Numbered from the stretch's first letter, positions 35,295 to 45,037 are shown. The stretch: 64,000 nucleotides of DNA from Vibrio diazotrophicus (GCF_038452265.1 NZ_CP151842.1:1860001-1924000), one strand, 5' to 3'. A program made the numbers and translations. The notes: a model not told the origin generated them from the sequence alone.

Positions 35295-35326
35295 GAAAAA
35301 ACAGCCATCACCTGAGTGACGGCTGT
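35295..35326 (-). terminator. Terminator-like hairpin between the dehydrogenase gene and nspC
   Basis: Minus strand: ACAGCCGTCAC-TCAG-GTGATGGCTGT (11 bp, one G-T pair) followed by TTTTTT, inside a 127-bp gap of what is otherwise a compact pathway cluster. It could lower nspC relative to the upstream genes. Confidence 0.85.
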
Positions 35327-35369
35327 CTTCAACTATTAACTATCCATCTACCCTCTCATAAGAGGTGGA

Positions 35370-36614
35370 TTATTTAAGGATATGAATCTCTGGCTGAGCT
35401 GGTTGAAGTTCAAGAACTTCCCAGTTCAAACCAATAGATGGCATAGTTTCTAGGAACGGATCCGGATTAAGCTGTTCCATGTTGAACACGCCTGAATCAG
35501 CCCATTCACCACGGAAGAATTGCAATGCAGCAGTAATCGCTGGAACACCAGTAGTGTAAGCAATTGCTTGATGCTCTACATCTTTGTAAGCCACTTCGTG
35601 GTCTGCATTGTTGTAGATAAATACACTACGTTGCTCACCATTCTTCTTACCTTGAACCCAAGTACCGATACAGGTTAAACCAGTGTAACCCGGAGCCAAA
35701 GAGGTTGGGTCTGGTAGCATGGCCTTCAGAACTTGCAGAGGTTGTACAACTGTACCGTCTTGCAGAGTTAATGGTTCAGGGCTTAGCAAACCAATGTCAC
35801 GCATGCAGTTGAAGTAGTTCAAGTAGCGGTCACCAAAACCCATCCAGAATTCAATGCGCTTTGCAGGAATGAATTCTTTTAAAGAGCGAACTTCATCGTG
35901 TGCCATTGAGTACACTTTGAACGGACCACATTTTGGAAAATCAAATTCCAGCATACGAGTATGACAAGGAACGGTTTTCCACTCACCCTCTTCCCAGTAG
36001 AAAGAATCACCTTGGATTTCAAGCATGTTCGTTTCTGGGTCGAAGTTGGTTGCGAACTTCTTACCGTGATCACCCGCGTTGATGTCCATAACGTCGATAG
36101 TGTCGATTTCATCGAACAGATGCTTCGCCGCGTAAGCAGCAAACACACTAACAACACCCGGATCGAAACCAGCGCCAAGAATGCCTGTAATGCCTGCTTG
36201 TTTGAACTTTTCGCGGAAAGCCCATTGCGGATCATAAGCTTCTGGTACTTGCTGACCTTCAGAGCAAAGGTCAACAGCCACCGATGTATCTAAGTAAGAT
36301 ACTTTAGCCTGATAACACGCTTCCATAATTGGAACATTGACCCATGGAGGACCGGCGTTAATCACTAAATCAGGCTTCACTTCTTCAATCAACGCAACTA
36401 ATGACTCAATGTCATCTGCGTTAACTGCACGAGCTTCTAGCTTCTTAGTAGAATCTTTTAAGTTATTTTTACACTTAATCGATTCAATGATCTTCTCACA
36501 CTTCCCGATAGAACGAGAAGCAATGGTAATATCACCCAGCACGTCGTTGTTTTGAGCTGCTTTATGCGCGACAACCCAACCAACACCGCCCGCACCAATC
36601 TGTAGAATTGACAT
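35370..36614 (-). CDS. Carboxynorspermidine synthase (dehydrogenase)
   Basis: 414 residues; saccharopine-dehydrogenase-like enzyme that condenses aspartate semialdehyde with 1,3-diaminopropane using NADPH. The nucleotide-binding start ILQIGAGGVGWVVAHKAAQN and the segments LVINAGPPWVNVPIMEACY and GILGAGFDPGVVSVFAAY are clear. It is 13 bp from the upstream aminotransferase-decarboxylase gene, which supplies diaminopropane, so the two are co-translated. The product is the substrate of NspC. Confidence 0.94.
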   Translation of the reverse strand: MSILQIGAGGVGWVVAHKAAQNNDVLGDITIASRSIGKCEKIIESIKCKNNLKDSTKKLEARAVNADDIESLVALIEEVKPDLVINAGPPWVNVPIMEACYQAKVSYLDTSVAVDLCSEGQQVPEAYDPQWAFREKFKQAGITGILGAGFDPGVVSVFAAYAAKHLFDEIDTIDVMDINAGDHGKKFATNFDPETNMLEIQGDSFYWEEGEWKTVPCHTRMLEFDFPKCGPFKVYSMAHDEVRSLKEFIPAKRIEFWMGFGDRYLNYFNCMRDIGLLSPEPLTLQDGTVVQPLQVLKAMLPDPTSLAPGYTGLTCIGTWVQGKKNGEQRSVFIYNNADHEVAYKDVEHQAIAYTTGVPAITAALQFFRGEWADSGVFNMEQLNPDPFLETMPSIGLNWEVLELQPAQPEIHILK

Positions 36615-36627
36615 TTATCCGTTACCT

Positions 36628-39513
36628 TTATTTCGCTAGCTCTGACGCTAGAGTTTCAATTTTAGCCAGTAGAGATTCGAAGTCCGAAATCTTCAAGCAT
36701 GGGTTCAAGATTGTGAATTTCAAGGCAGTTTTGCCATCCACAATGGTCTCGCCTAGTACTGCGATACCACGTACCAGCGCTTCCATTCGAACTGCTTTAT
36801 TAAGCTCATCGAAATCTTTCGCTTGGCTGTCTACTGCGCGGAATAACACGGTAGACAAAGATGGTTCAGCCAAAAGCTCGAAGGCTTTATGCTGACGAAC
36901 CAAATCAGCCACTTGTAGAGTTTGGTCTAACAAATGGTCGTACATTGCGCCTAGTTGTTTAGGACCGACGTTTTGCATCGTCATAAACACTTTCAAGGCA
37001 TCAAAGCGTTTTGTCGTAGAGATAGACTTATCAACCAAGTTTGGCAGAGTGTCATGCTCACGGTTCAAGTAATCTGCATGGTGAAGCAGGTACTTGAAGT
37101 TGTTTTTATCGTTTAGAAGTAGCGCACCACAGCTGATTGTTTGGAAGAACAATTTGTGGAAGTCTACGCTCACTGACTGTGCACGTTCTACGCCTTTCAA
37201 ACGATCTTTGTGGCTGCTTAGAATCAACGCACCGCCGTATGCACCGTCTACGTGCATCCATAGGTCGTGTTTCTCTGCAACATCAGCAATCGTCGCTAAA
37301 TCATCGATAGCGCCGTGGTCAGTCGTACCCGCAGTACCTACAACTGCAAATGGAATCAAACCTTCAGCTTTAGCTTGTTCAACCGCAGCTTCTAGTTTTG
37401 CTACATCCATAGTGCCGTTTGGAAGCGCGTCTACAGCAAGAATCGCTTTCTCACCAAGACCCATCCAAGATGCTGATTTTTGTACTGTGAAGTGTGACTT
37501 CTTAGAACAAATAATACGTAGTTTGTCTGCGTAATCAGGTAGGCCTAGCTTCTGAATAGAGTGACCGCTTAGTTTGTCCGCAATCCAGTCACGAGCCAAC
37601 ATTAGACCCATCTGGTTACTTTGCGTACCACCGCTCGTTACGATACCGTCCGCTTTAGCGCCTAGCTCGTACTTCTCACACATCCAATCAACCACTTTCT
37701 GCTCAACGAATGTCGCTGCAGAAGATTGATCCCATGAATCCATTGATTGGTTTAGAGAACCAATAATCGTTTCTGCCACAACAGATGGCATCAATGGTGG
37801 TGTATGTAAGTGAGCAATACAGTCAGGGTGTTGAACCATAATTGAGTTCTTAACCACTAGCTCTGCAGTGTCTGAAATCACTTCTTTTAGTGACGCGTTC
37901 TTGTTATCAAGATCAACCGCATAAATGGCTTCTTCCAACGCTTTTGGATTCATACCAGAATATGGCGCGTTCACTTCTTCAAATACCGCTTTCATTGCAG
38001 CAGTTGTGTGATTCATTACACGTGCAAATTCTGCGCTGCCCATTGAACCTGTGTGGATGAAGTACTTCTTCCACTCTTGGTTGCTTGGCTCTGGGTCTTT
38101 ATGACCGCCACCAGCAGCAAGAATTGCTTCTTCTAGCGTACGTAATGCGAAGTCGATTTGCTCGAAAGAGATAATCAATGGCGGAAGGAAACGAATAACC
38201 GAACCGTCACGACCACCTTTCTCTACCATCAAACCACGCTCAAGCGCCGCACGTTGAATAGCCAGTGTTAGTTGCGGTGCAGATTTAGGCTCACCGAACT
38301 TGTTTAGCTCGCCGCTTGGATCTTGAATTTCAAGACCTAGCATCAAACCTTTACCACGTACTTCTGCAACGCAGTTCACGCGGCTTTGAATTTTCTCTAA
38401 CCCCATGCGTAGATATTGGCCCGCAATGTTTGCGTGCTCTACGAGGTTATCACGAGTGATGATTTCTAGTGCTTTAGCACCTGACACCATAGCTAGTTGG
38501 TTACCACGGAAAGTACCGGTGTGCTCACCTGGTTTCCATGTATCAAACTTTTTGTTGATAACCAGAATCGCCATTGGTAGACCGCCACCAATCGCTTTAG
38601 ATAGACATAGTACGTCTGGAATAATTCCCGCTTCTTCAAACGCGAAGTTGTAGCCAGATTTACCTACACCACATTGAATCTCATCAAAGATCAATAGAAT
38701 ACCGTGCTCATCACAGATACGACGTAGTTCACGTAGGAAATGTGCAGGAGCTGGGATAACACCGCCTTCACCTTGAACTGGCTCAACGATAATCGCAGCA
38801 GGTTTCATGATGCCAGCTTCGTCGTCGTTCAGAAGACGTTCAATGTAACGAATGCTCGCTTTCGCGCCTTCTTCGCCACCTAGGCCAAACGGGCAACGTA
38901 GGCTGTATGGGAAAGGCATAAAGTGAACATCTGACATCAAACCAGTACGACGAGCTTTCGTGTTCAGGTTGCCCATCATGCCCATAGTACCGTTAGTCAT
39001 ACCATGGTACGCACCACGGAACGCAAACATGGTATTACGACCAGTTGTCTGTTTAGCAAGCTTAATCGCCGCTTCAACAGCGTCTGCACCAGATGGACCA
39101 CAGAACTGAATAACACAGTCGTCACCAAGTTCAGAAGGGAGAAAACCTTTTACTGCTTTAATAAAGTCAGTTTTAGATTTTGTTGGAATATCAAGTGTTT
39201 GATATGGCAAACCAGAATCAAGCTGTTGCTTAAGCGCTTGGTTAATTTCTGGATGGTTGTAACCTAAAGCCAGAGTACCCGCACCCGCCAAACAATCTAG
39301 GAAGATTTGGCCACGTGTATCTTCTACTAAACAGCCATAAGCTTGTTTAATAGCGATAGGTAGACGACGTGGGTAAGAACGAACTTCTGATTCATGCGCA
39401 GCTTGGTCAAGCAACACTTCATCCGGAGTCAGATCATACAATCCGTCTAGTACTGGAATTTGGTTAGACATAATGGTTGCGATAGTGTTATCGACTTCAA
39501 AGGCTGTACTCAT
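36628..39513 (-). CDS. Fused 2,4-diaminobutyrate aminotransferase / decarboxylase
   Basis: About 961 residues. The N-terminal half (about 1-465) is a class III aminotransferase (QFCGPSGADAVEAAIKLAK, LIFDEIQCGVGKSG, PLP Lys in LCLSKAIGGGLPMA) that makes 2,4-diaminobutyrate from aspartate semialdehyde. The C-terminal half is a group II PLP decarboxylase (GTAGTTDHGAIDDL, MHVDGAYGGALIL, PLP Lys in VDFHKLFFQ) that yields 1,3-diaminopropane. The fusion is typical of Vibrio norspermidine synthesis. The start at 39513 has AAGG eight bases before it; Met 39519 is too close to the site. Confidence 0.94.
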   Translation of the reverse strand: MSTAFEVDNTIATIMSNQIPVLDGLYDLTPDEVLLDQAAHESEVRSYPRRLPIAIKQAYGCLVEDTRGQIFLDCLAGAGTLALGYNHPEINQALKQQLDSGLPYQTLDIPTKSKTDFIKAVKGFLPSELGDDCVIQFCGPSGADAVEAAIKLAKQTTGRNTMFAFRGAYHGMTNGTMGMMGNLNTKARRTGLMSDVHFMPFPYSLRCPFGLGGEEGAKASIRYIERLLNDDEAGIMKPAAIIVEPVQGEGGVIPAPAHFLRELRRICDEHGILLIFDEIQCGVGKSGYNFAFEEAGIIPDVLCLSKAIGGGLPMAILVINKKFDTWKPGEHTGTFRGNQLAMVSGAKALEIITRDNLVEHANIAGQYLRMGLEKIQSRVNCVAEVRGKGLMLGLEIQDPSGELNKFGEPKSAPQLTLAIQRAALERGLMVEKGGRDGSVIRFLPPLIISFEQIDFALRTLEEAILAAGGGHKDPEPSNQEWKKYFIHTGSMGSAEFARVMNHTTAAMKAVFEEVNAPYSGMNPKALEEAIYAVDLDNKNASLKEVISDTAELVVKNSIMVQHPDCIAHLHTPPLMPSVVAETIIGSLNQSMDSWDQSSAATFVEQKVVDWMCEKYELGAKADGIVTSGGTQSNQMGLMLARDWIADKLSGHSIQKLGLPDYADKLRIICSKKSHFTVQKSASWMGLGEKAILAVDALPNGTMDVAKLEAAVEQAKAEGLIPFAVVGTAGTTDHGAIDDLATIADVAEKHDLWMHVDGAYGGALILSSHKDRLKGVERAQSVSVDFHKLFFQTISCGALLLNDKNNFKYLLHHADYLNREHDTLPNLVDKSISTTKRFDALKVFMTMQNVGPKQLGAMYDHLLDQTLQVADLVRQHKAFELLAEPSLSTVLFRAVDSQAKDFDELNKAVRMEALVRGIAVLGETIVDGKTALKFTILNPCLKISDFESLLAKIETLASELAK

Positions 39514-39522
39514 CTTCATCAC

Positions 39523-40010
39523 CTTGAAAAATAATAATTTCCGTTCATTTCCCGCACGTCAGTAAAAGAGAGAAATGACAAATAGCAAAAAATTCCGAAT
39601 GCATTAAGCAAATACGGAATACGGGTCATCAGATTGATGACGATTAACTAAATCAGAGGTTCAAGGTTCTGTAATGCTGCTGTCTTGATAAACAGGGCAT
39701 TCTGGAAGTACAAAGCTGATTCGTGGTTGTAGTTTAAATGAAATCAATGTTGGGTATCCCATTCACATGCTGTTCCCACAGCAAGAGTATCCCGTCTATC
39801 AGTAAAAGGACTTACTGATACCTACCCTACGTAATGTCACAATCAGCCTGAATGGTCATTACGCGTATCCCCCAGAAACTCTGTCTGAGATTGGGGCGGA
39901 AATTAACATAAAACGGTGGCTTTTTGCAATATGAAATCATGTGAAAATAATGCTCTTTATTACAAATCAAACACATAATATTGAGCAAATAATTGGTACT
40001 GAATTTGAGA
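39523..40010. other. Intergenic leader region upstream of the norspermidine genes, with hairpins
   Basis: About 490 non-coding bases. Two perfect hairpins stand out: TATCAGTAA-N6-TTACTGATA (39797-39820) and GTCATCA-GAT-TGATGAC (39625-39641). The region carries the promoter and a possible long leader of the aminotransferase-decarboxylase operon. An open frame on the minus strand at 39827-40054 crosses the adhesin terminator and is not supported. Confidence 0.5.
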
Positions 40011-40040
40011 TAAAGAAAAGCCCCTGCTTGGCAGGGGCTT
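40011..40040 (-). terminator. Terminator of the adhesin gene
   Basis: Minus strand: AAGCCCCTGC-CAA-GCAGGGGCTT (10 bp, 3-nt loop) followed by TTCTTTATC, 20 bases past the stop at 40060. Confidence 0.88.
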
Positions 40041-40059
40041 TGAACACGCAACAATATGT

Positions 40060-42753
40060 TTATGCAGACTCACTCACTTTAGCGAGATCAGCCAACAAGT
40101 CAGCGGCGGCAAACTCTGTACCAATAGTATATATATCTTCAATTACTATGGTTTGTTGCTCACCTTCTCCATGATTAACCGTTATGACCACGTCATTATC
40201 GGCTGTTGTCGCTTGAATAACATTGTTACTTATTAGTAAACCGATATCTTCTTCAGTTGATTGATCAGTGAGTATTGAACCTATCTCAATAGAATCTGTT
40301 CCTACTGTGAAATTTTTAACGGTATCAGTACTGTTATCTAAAGCGGAATCAAGCCATGTGAATATGTCTTCTCCCCCCGAACCTTGAAGTGTCTCACCTC
40401 CAACTTGAGCATATATGCTACTATCAGACCCAGAACTAATCGTTACAGTATAGGGTTCGCTAGTTAAATCATCTTCGTCAGCCAAATTATCTAACGAATC
40501 TACTACTACATACTCGAAACTATCCGATTCGCTAATAACACTCTCTACTCCAGAAAAATTAGTTACAACATAGTTAGAATGACCATCTGTGGTGAAGTCT
40601 ATTTGGGTTATTGAATTGGAAATAGAGCTATAAGTAACGCTATAAACCCCAGTGTCTTCGTCATAAGTAACATTTTCACTATCTGTAGTATAAACAATTG
40701 AAACCGTCCCTCCATTTTCTAGAGTATACGTCACTGTTGCACCTTGCCCAGGGTTCAATCCACCTAAACCAAAAGTAACACTTTGTAATGGATTTTCATT
40801 TAGGTCAAAAGTAAGAATTTCATTGTTATTAATACCATTACCATCATCAATTCCTACTCCTACACCTTGATGGTCAACAGGGCTACCCGGATTATCATGC
40901 AAAGTAATATACCCTTTATTCGGTCCACCACCTGAATACTCAGTTGCTTTTAATGTAACGGACAAATCGTTGCCCAAATCAAGTAAATAGCTAGATTGAC
41001 TTCCCCCAGCAGGGATATTTACTTGAGAGAAATCGACACTAAATTCACCCGAATTTTCAGGCATATAGGTTATAGAATTAGGGTCTAAATGTTGTGTTGG
41101 AAAAGAGTCCAATGGTTCGCCATTATAATAAAGTGTTCCTGCACTAGGAGCACTTGTGACGACGATAAACAATTGATTGTCTCTGAATAGATCCTGATTT
41201 TCATCAAATGCTGCGTACGGCTCACCATTTGACAACTGTTGCTGTGTAAAGAAGTCAACATCTTCATCTGAAATATGGTCACCAAATGTACCAATTCCAG
41301 TATCAAAAATAATCTGAACTGACTCAGCACCATTTAACGTAACTGTAAAATCTTCTCCTTTTGGAGCTTCATTAACATTACGCTCAAACAAATCGACAGT
41401 CGTATAGACTTTATCGCCATATGTTTCAGAACCCTCCTCTCCAAACACTTCTTGTACAAAGACTGTTATTTGATGGTCATTATCCCCATCTTCATAATTT
41501 GAATAATATTGGGCACCGAGCGCGGTTAAGCTAATTTCACCAGTCAAAGAATTGATTTGGTATAAATCAAAGGTATTTTCGCCAACAGTCACCGATACAT
41601 TACTTTCAATACCGTAGTTTAAGTTGGCAGTATCAACATCATTAGCTTGAACTTGCCCAATAGTTACGCCTTCATCTTTATTTTCGTCGTAATAAAATTT
41701 ATAAGTTGCTATTGATGGACTTTCGCCATCATTCGTCGCCTCTGTAAAATCATTTCCAGGCAAATAATTATTTGGGTCATCAGATTCGTCTGTTTCATCA
41801 CTGTAAGACGTATCAACAAAGACTGGAGCCTCATTTACGTTCATTTCATTAAGTGTAACTGGCACCCTCACAGGAGGATTAACTCCATCAGATACTAGAA
41901 CGTAAACATGATGCTCATTGTCTGGTCCATTTGAGTCTTCAAAGTCATTTGTATAAGCAGCAGCGCCCTCAGCTGTTAAATAGATTTCACCTGTTTCTTC
42001 ATCGATAGTGAAATAGTTAATATCATTTGGGTGGTCGGGGTCTGCCTCAAGTGAAAATACCAGCGTGCCACCACCATCTGGAAAATCAGGGTCAAAAGCT
42101 TTTACTTGCCCCAAAACGGTAGGGTTTTCGCCATCAGCACCAGTGTAAGCAGTGCTGTTTTCAAAATAGCGGATGTTGTACGCATCTACCTTACCATCTT
42201 CATTTTCATCAACCGATGTATCGTATGTTTCTTCATCGTCTAAACCGTCATCTACGAAGTAAGGCGATTGGTCAACATCCAGAGCTGCAGCATTTACAAC
42301 GGGAGCGATAGGTGCAAGAGCTTGGGCTATAACTAGGTCAATTGCCAAACTTTGTGTCTGAGAGAGTCCGGGGGCTTGAAGGCCATTAGTATCAAATGCT
42401 GTCTGGGCTAGTACCTCAGCAAGTGTCATATCTATCGTGCCCGTATCGGTAGGGCTGGAACCATTGGCTCCACCAGCGGCGGTTGCTTGGTCTGGATTTA
42501 GTGTTGGGTCAACACCCTGTTCCAATTGAGCAAGAATTTGAGCGACTTCATCATCAATATTGAGCGGTGTCTGTTGATCATTTGCTTGAATCAACTGAGC
42601 CTGAACTTGCGGATTAGCATCGTCACTAACTGTCATCACTACCTCACCGGGAGCAGGTTGAGCACCAGCGATAAGTTCTCGAATTTGACCTTGCCTATCA
42701 ATGACCAAAGTTATGTTAGCTAACATAAATTGGCTGAGTGTACGTGCATTCAT
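40060..42753 (-). CDS. Retention-module (LapA/FrhA-like) type I secreted adhesin, short form
   Basis: About 897 residues, Asp/Glu-rich and almost Cys-free. The N-terminal retention module (NARTLSQFMLANITLVIDRQ) is followed by TAAG at 91-94, the LapG cleavage-type motif. Two cadherin-like repeats follow (each with LTGEISLTA or ETGEIYLTAEG and a VNEAP end), then Ig/cadherin-type beta domains. The C-terminus has one RTX-like GETLQGSGGEDIFTWLDSA and an SLxxL-style T1SS tail (SIEIGSIL ... LADLAKV). Such proteins are held in the outer membrane pore until LapG cuts them. The start at 42753 is supported by AGGG nine bases upstream. TolC- and OmpA-type partners are divergent neighbours. No ABC or membrane-fusion gene lies nearby. 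Confidence 0.88.
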   Translation of the reverse strand: MNARTLSQFMLANITLVIDRQGQIRELIAGAQPAPGEVVMTVSDDANPQVQAQLIQANDQQTPLNIDDEVAQILAQLEQGVDPTLNPDQATAAGGANGSSPTDTGTIDMTLAEVLAQTAFDTNGLQAPGLSQTQSLAIDLVIAQALAPIAPVVNAAALDVDQSPYFVDDGLDDEETYDTSVDENEDGKVDAYNIRYFENSTAYTGADGENPTVLGQVKAFDPDFPDGGGTLVFSLEADPDHPNDINYFTIDEETGEIYLTAEGAAAYTNDFEDSNGPDNEHHVYVLVSDGVNPPVRVPVTLNEMNVNEAPVFVDTSYSDETDESDDPNNYLPGNDFTEATNDGESPSIATYKFYYDENKDEGVTIGQVQANDVDTANLNYGIESNVSVTVGENTFDLYQINSLTGEISLTALGAQYYSNYEDGDNDHQITVFVQEVFGEEGSETYGDKVYTTVDLFERNVNEAPKGEDFTVTLNGAESVQIIFDTGIGTFGDHISDEDVDFFTQQQLSNGEPYAAFDENQDLFRDNQLFIVVTSAPSAGTLYYNGEPLDSFPTQHLDPNSITYMPENSGEFSVDFSQVNIPAGGSQSSYLLDLGNDLSVTLKATEYSGGGPNKGYITLHDNPGSPVDHQGVGVGIDDGNGINNNEILTFDLNENPLQSVTFGLGGLNPGQGATVTYTLENGGTVSIVYTTDSENVTYDEDTGVYSVTYSSISNSITQIDFTTDGHSNYVVTNFSGVESVISESDSFEYVVVDSLDNLADEDDLTSEPYTVTISSGSDSSIYAQVGGETLQGSGGEDIFTWLDSALDNSTDTVKNFTVGTDSIEIGSILTDQSTEEDIGLLISNNVIQATTADNDVVITVNHGEGEQQTIVIEDIYTIGTEFAAADLLADLAKVSESA

Positions 42754-43103
42754 GAGCCTATTCCCTATGTGCGTATCGATAACACGTATGAGCACCCTCT
42801 ATACATTTTGCTTGTTCTCAGGTGTTCACACGCCACTGCGTGAGCGGTTTTTCATGCTTTAACATTAGTAAGTGCTAATTGCACATTCAACTCATTTAGT
42901 AGAGTGAAGAACCAAACATCAACTAAGGTTTCAATATATAAGGAAAATTATCATTGGTACTTTCTTGAACTAAACTCACAAAATCCTATTTTATAAACTA
43001 AGCTTGCTTAAACTAAGGCATGACCTTTGGACGCTCGCCACCTACAAAATGAAGTATCTCAATGGTCGAGTAAGAGATAATTCCATACTTAAGGAGCTTC
43101 ATA
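42754..43103. promoter_or_regulatory. Divergent promoter region between the adhesin and TolC-family genes
   Basis: A 350-base AT-rich region with no gene. It holds GTGC-TAATT-GCAC at 42872-42884. A shared control of adhesin and exporter is plausible from the divergent arrangement. Confidence 0.45.
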
Positions 43104-44417
43104 GTGAAACGGAACCTTTCATTCTTAACAGGATGTTTGATACTGGCTTCCGCCTCTGCTCACGCACAAACACTCGAGCAAGCAGTGGCAATCGCTTTTT
43201 CAAATAATCCTGATATCAAGGCTAGCTACAATCAATACGTCAGTACAGTGAATGACAGCAAAGCGTCAGGAGGAAAGTACCTCCCAACTATCGACTTAGA
43301 TGCAGGTATTGGGTACGAAGGTATTCGTCCGGCATCAACAAGTGGACGTGAAGATACCGACCTCACCAGAAAAGAAGCAAGCATCATCCTTAATCAATTG
43401 TTATGGGATGGTAATGGTACGCTTAACGATATGGATAGAACGGCCGCTGAAGCTGAATCCACGAGATTACAACTGTTAGATGATGCATCGAACTTGGCGC
43501 TACAGGTAACCGACGTTTATCTAAACGCAGTGAAAGCGACAGAAATTCTCGCCCTTTCGGAAAGTAACCTAGCGGTTCACATAGACATTTATCGCGACAT
43601 TAAAAAGCGAGTCGACTCAGGTGTAGGCTCAACGGCAGATTTAACTCAAGTAGAAGCTCGTATTGCCAAAGCTCAAGGCAACCTGCTTGCGGCTCAAAAC
43701 AACCTTTTTGATACTCATACCCAGTTTCGCCGCTTAGTAGGACAAGAGCCACTAGGGTTAATTTACCCTCGCGCCGATGAATCTAAGATTCCTTTGTCCC
43801 TCTCAGATGCGTTAGTCGAGGCATTTGATAAACACCCTGTGATCAAAATTGCCAAAACAGATGTAGATGCTGCTCGATTCCAATACAAGCAATCTAAAGC
43901 TCCTTACTACCCCACCTTTTCCATCGAAGCTCGTCAAACATGGCGAGACGATGCCGGTGGTTATGAAGGTGATGCGGATGAAACCGTGGCGATGCTGCGG
44001 ATGAGATATAACCTTTATAACGGCGGCAGCGATAGCGACCGTAGTGAAAGTTCAGCTTATCAACTGAATAAAGCAAAAGACTTACGAGATAGCGCTTATC
44101 GTCAAATAGAAGAGAGCTTACGGTTGTCTTGGAGTGCGTTGGATTTAACACTCCAGCAGAAAAACTTCCTTGCTGACCATGTAGACTCTGCGGCACAAAC
44201 GGTTATTGCGTACGAAAAGCAATACGGCATTGGCCAACGAACCTTACTAGACTTATTGAACACCGAAAATGAGCTGTTTGAAGCTCGCAAAGAATACCTC
44301 GATGCTCACTATTCTGAACAGTACGCCAAGTATCGTGTGATGAACGCGACTGGCGTATTAATAGACGCGCTTTTGGTTGATGTTCCCGAAGAGTGGACCA
44401 AGGAAGTGGAGTATTAA
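43104..44417 (+). CDS. TolC-family outer membrane protein (LapE/AggA-like)
   Basis: 437 residues with a signal peptide (FLTGCLILASASAHA-QTLEQAV). The two repeated helical halves typical of TolC-family efflux pores are visible (NPDIKASYNQYVSTVNDS and HPVIKIAKTDVDAARFQYKQ), with the motif YGIGQRTLLDLLNTENELFEAR near the end. It starts at GTG with AAGGAG seven bases upstream. Divergence from the retention-module adhesin marks it as the outer-membrane component of that type I secretion system and probably the pore in which the adhesin is anchored. Confidence 0.92.
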   Translation: MKRNLSFLTGCLILASASAHAQTLEQAVAIAFSNNPDIKASYNQYVSTVNDSKASGGKYLPTIDLDAGIGYEGIRPASTSGREDTDLTRKEASIILNQLLWDGNGTLNDMDRTAAEAESTRLQLLDDASNLALQVTDVYLNAVKATEILALSESNLAVHIDIYRDIKKRVDSGVGSTADLTQVEARIAKAQGNLLAAQNNLFDTHTQFRRLVGQEPLGLIYPRADESKIPLSLSDALVEAFDKHPVIKIAKTDVDAARFQYKQSKAPYYPTFSIEARQTWRDDAGGYEGDADETVAMLRMRYNLYNGGSDSDRSESSAYQLNKAKDLRDSAYRQIEESLRLSWSALDLTLQQKNFLADHVDSAAQTVIAYEKQYGIGQRTLLDLLNTENELFEARKEYLDAHYSEQYAKYRVMNATGVLIDALLVDVPEEWTKEVEY

Positions 44418-44419
44418 TT

Positions 44420-45037
44420 ATGAAGAAGAACATTCTATCACTAGCAATACTCGCTGGTCTTACCCTATCGATGTCAGTTTATAGTGCTGAAGAGTACGAA
44501 TACATGGCAACACCTACGGCCAACCAAATTGCCGATCTACAAGATGATGACCAAGATGGTGTAGTCAATGGTCGCGACATTTGTCCTGGAACACCTTCGG
44601 GTTCTGAAGTGGATAATGATGGTTGTGGGGAAGTAAGACGCGCACAAGACCAACGTCAACTGCGTATTTTGTTTGCTAATGACTCCTATGAGATTAACCC
44701 CGTCTTCGCCAGCCAGATTCAAACCATGGCGGATTTTTTGAAGATATACAAATCTGCATCCATTGAAATCCAAGGCTACACCAGCAAAGTGGGTACAGAT
44801 GAATACAATTTGGAGCTATCGAAAAAACGGGCAGAAGCCGTTGAGCAAAAACTTCTTTCCTATGATATCAGCCCTAACCGAGTCAGAATTGTTGGGTATG
44901 GTGAAAGTCGTTTAGAGGATGAAGGCGATGATCCTGCGGCGCATGCAGTAAACCGAAAAGTCACTGCAACTGTGGTCGGTCTAAAGGAAAAAGTTGTCGA
45001 AGAATGGACCATATTCTCAACACTCCAAAAGCGCTAG
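44420..45037 (+). CDS. OmpA-family protein with a TSP3-like calcium motif
   Basis: About 205 residues with a signal peptide (SLAILAGLTLSMSVYSA). Near residues 34-62 is DDDQDGVVNGRDICPGTPSG, a thrombospondin type-3-like calcium motif. Residues 75-185 form an OmpA C-terminal peptidoglycan-binding domain (IQGYTSKVGTDEYNLELSKK, NRVRIVGYGESR). The start at 44420 has GGAG eight bases upstream, two bases after the TolC-gene stop. It is likely to tether the adhesin secretion pore to the cell wall; that role is inferred. Confidence 0.9.
   Translation: MKKNILSLAILAGLTLSMSVYSAEEYEYMATPTANQIADLQDDDQDGVVNGRDICPGTPSGSEVDNDGCGEVRRAQDQRQLRILFANDSYEINPVFASQIQTMADFLKIYKSASIEIQGYTSKVGTDEYNLELSKKRAEAVEQKLLSYDISPNRVRIVGYGESRLEDEGDDPAAHAVNRKVTATVVGLKEKVVEEWTIFSTLQKR

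Noticed and set aside
39523..40010. Qrr-type or other known regulatory RNA in the gap before the norspermidine genes
   Set aside because: The conserved Qrr core sequence is absent; only simple hairpins are seen.
39827..40054. Minus-strand open frame of 75 codons
   Set aside because: It reads through the terminator of the adhesin gene and shows no protein-like pattern or ribosome site.
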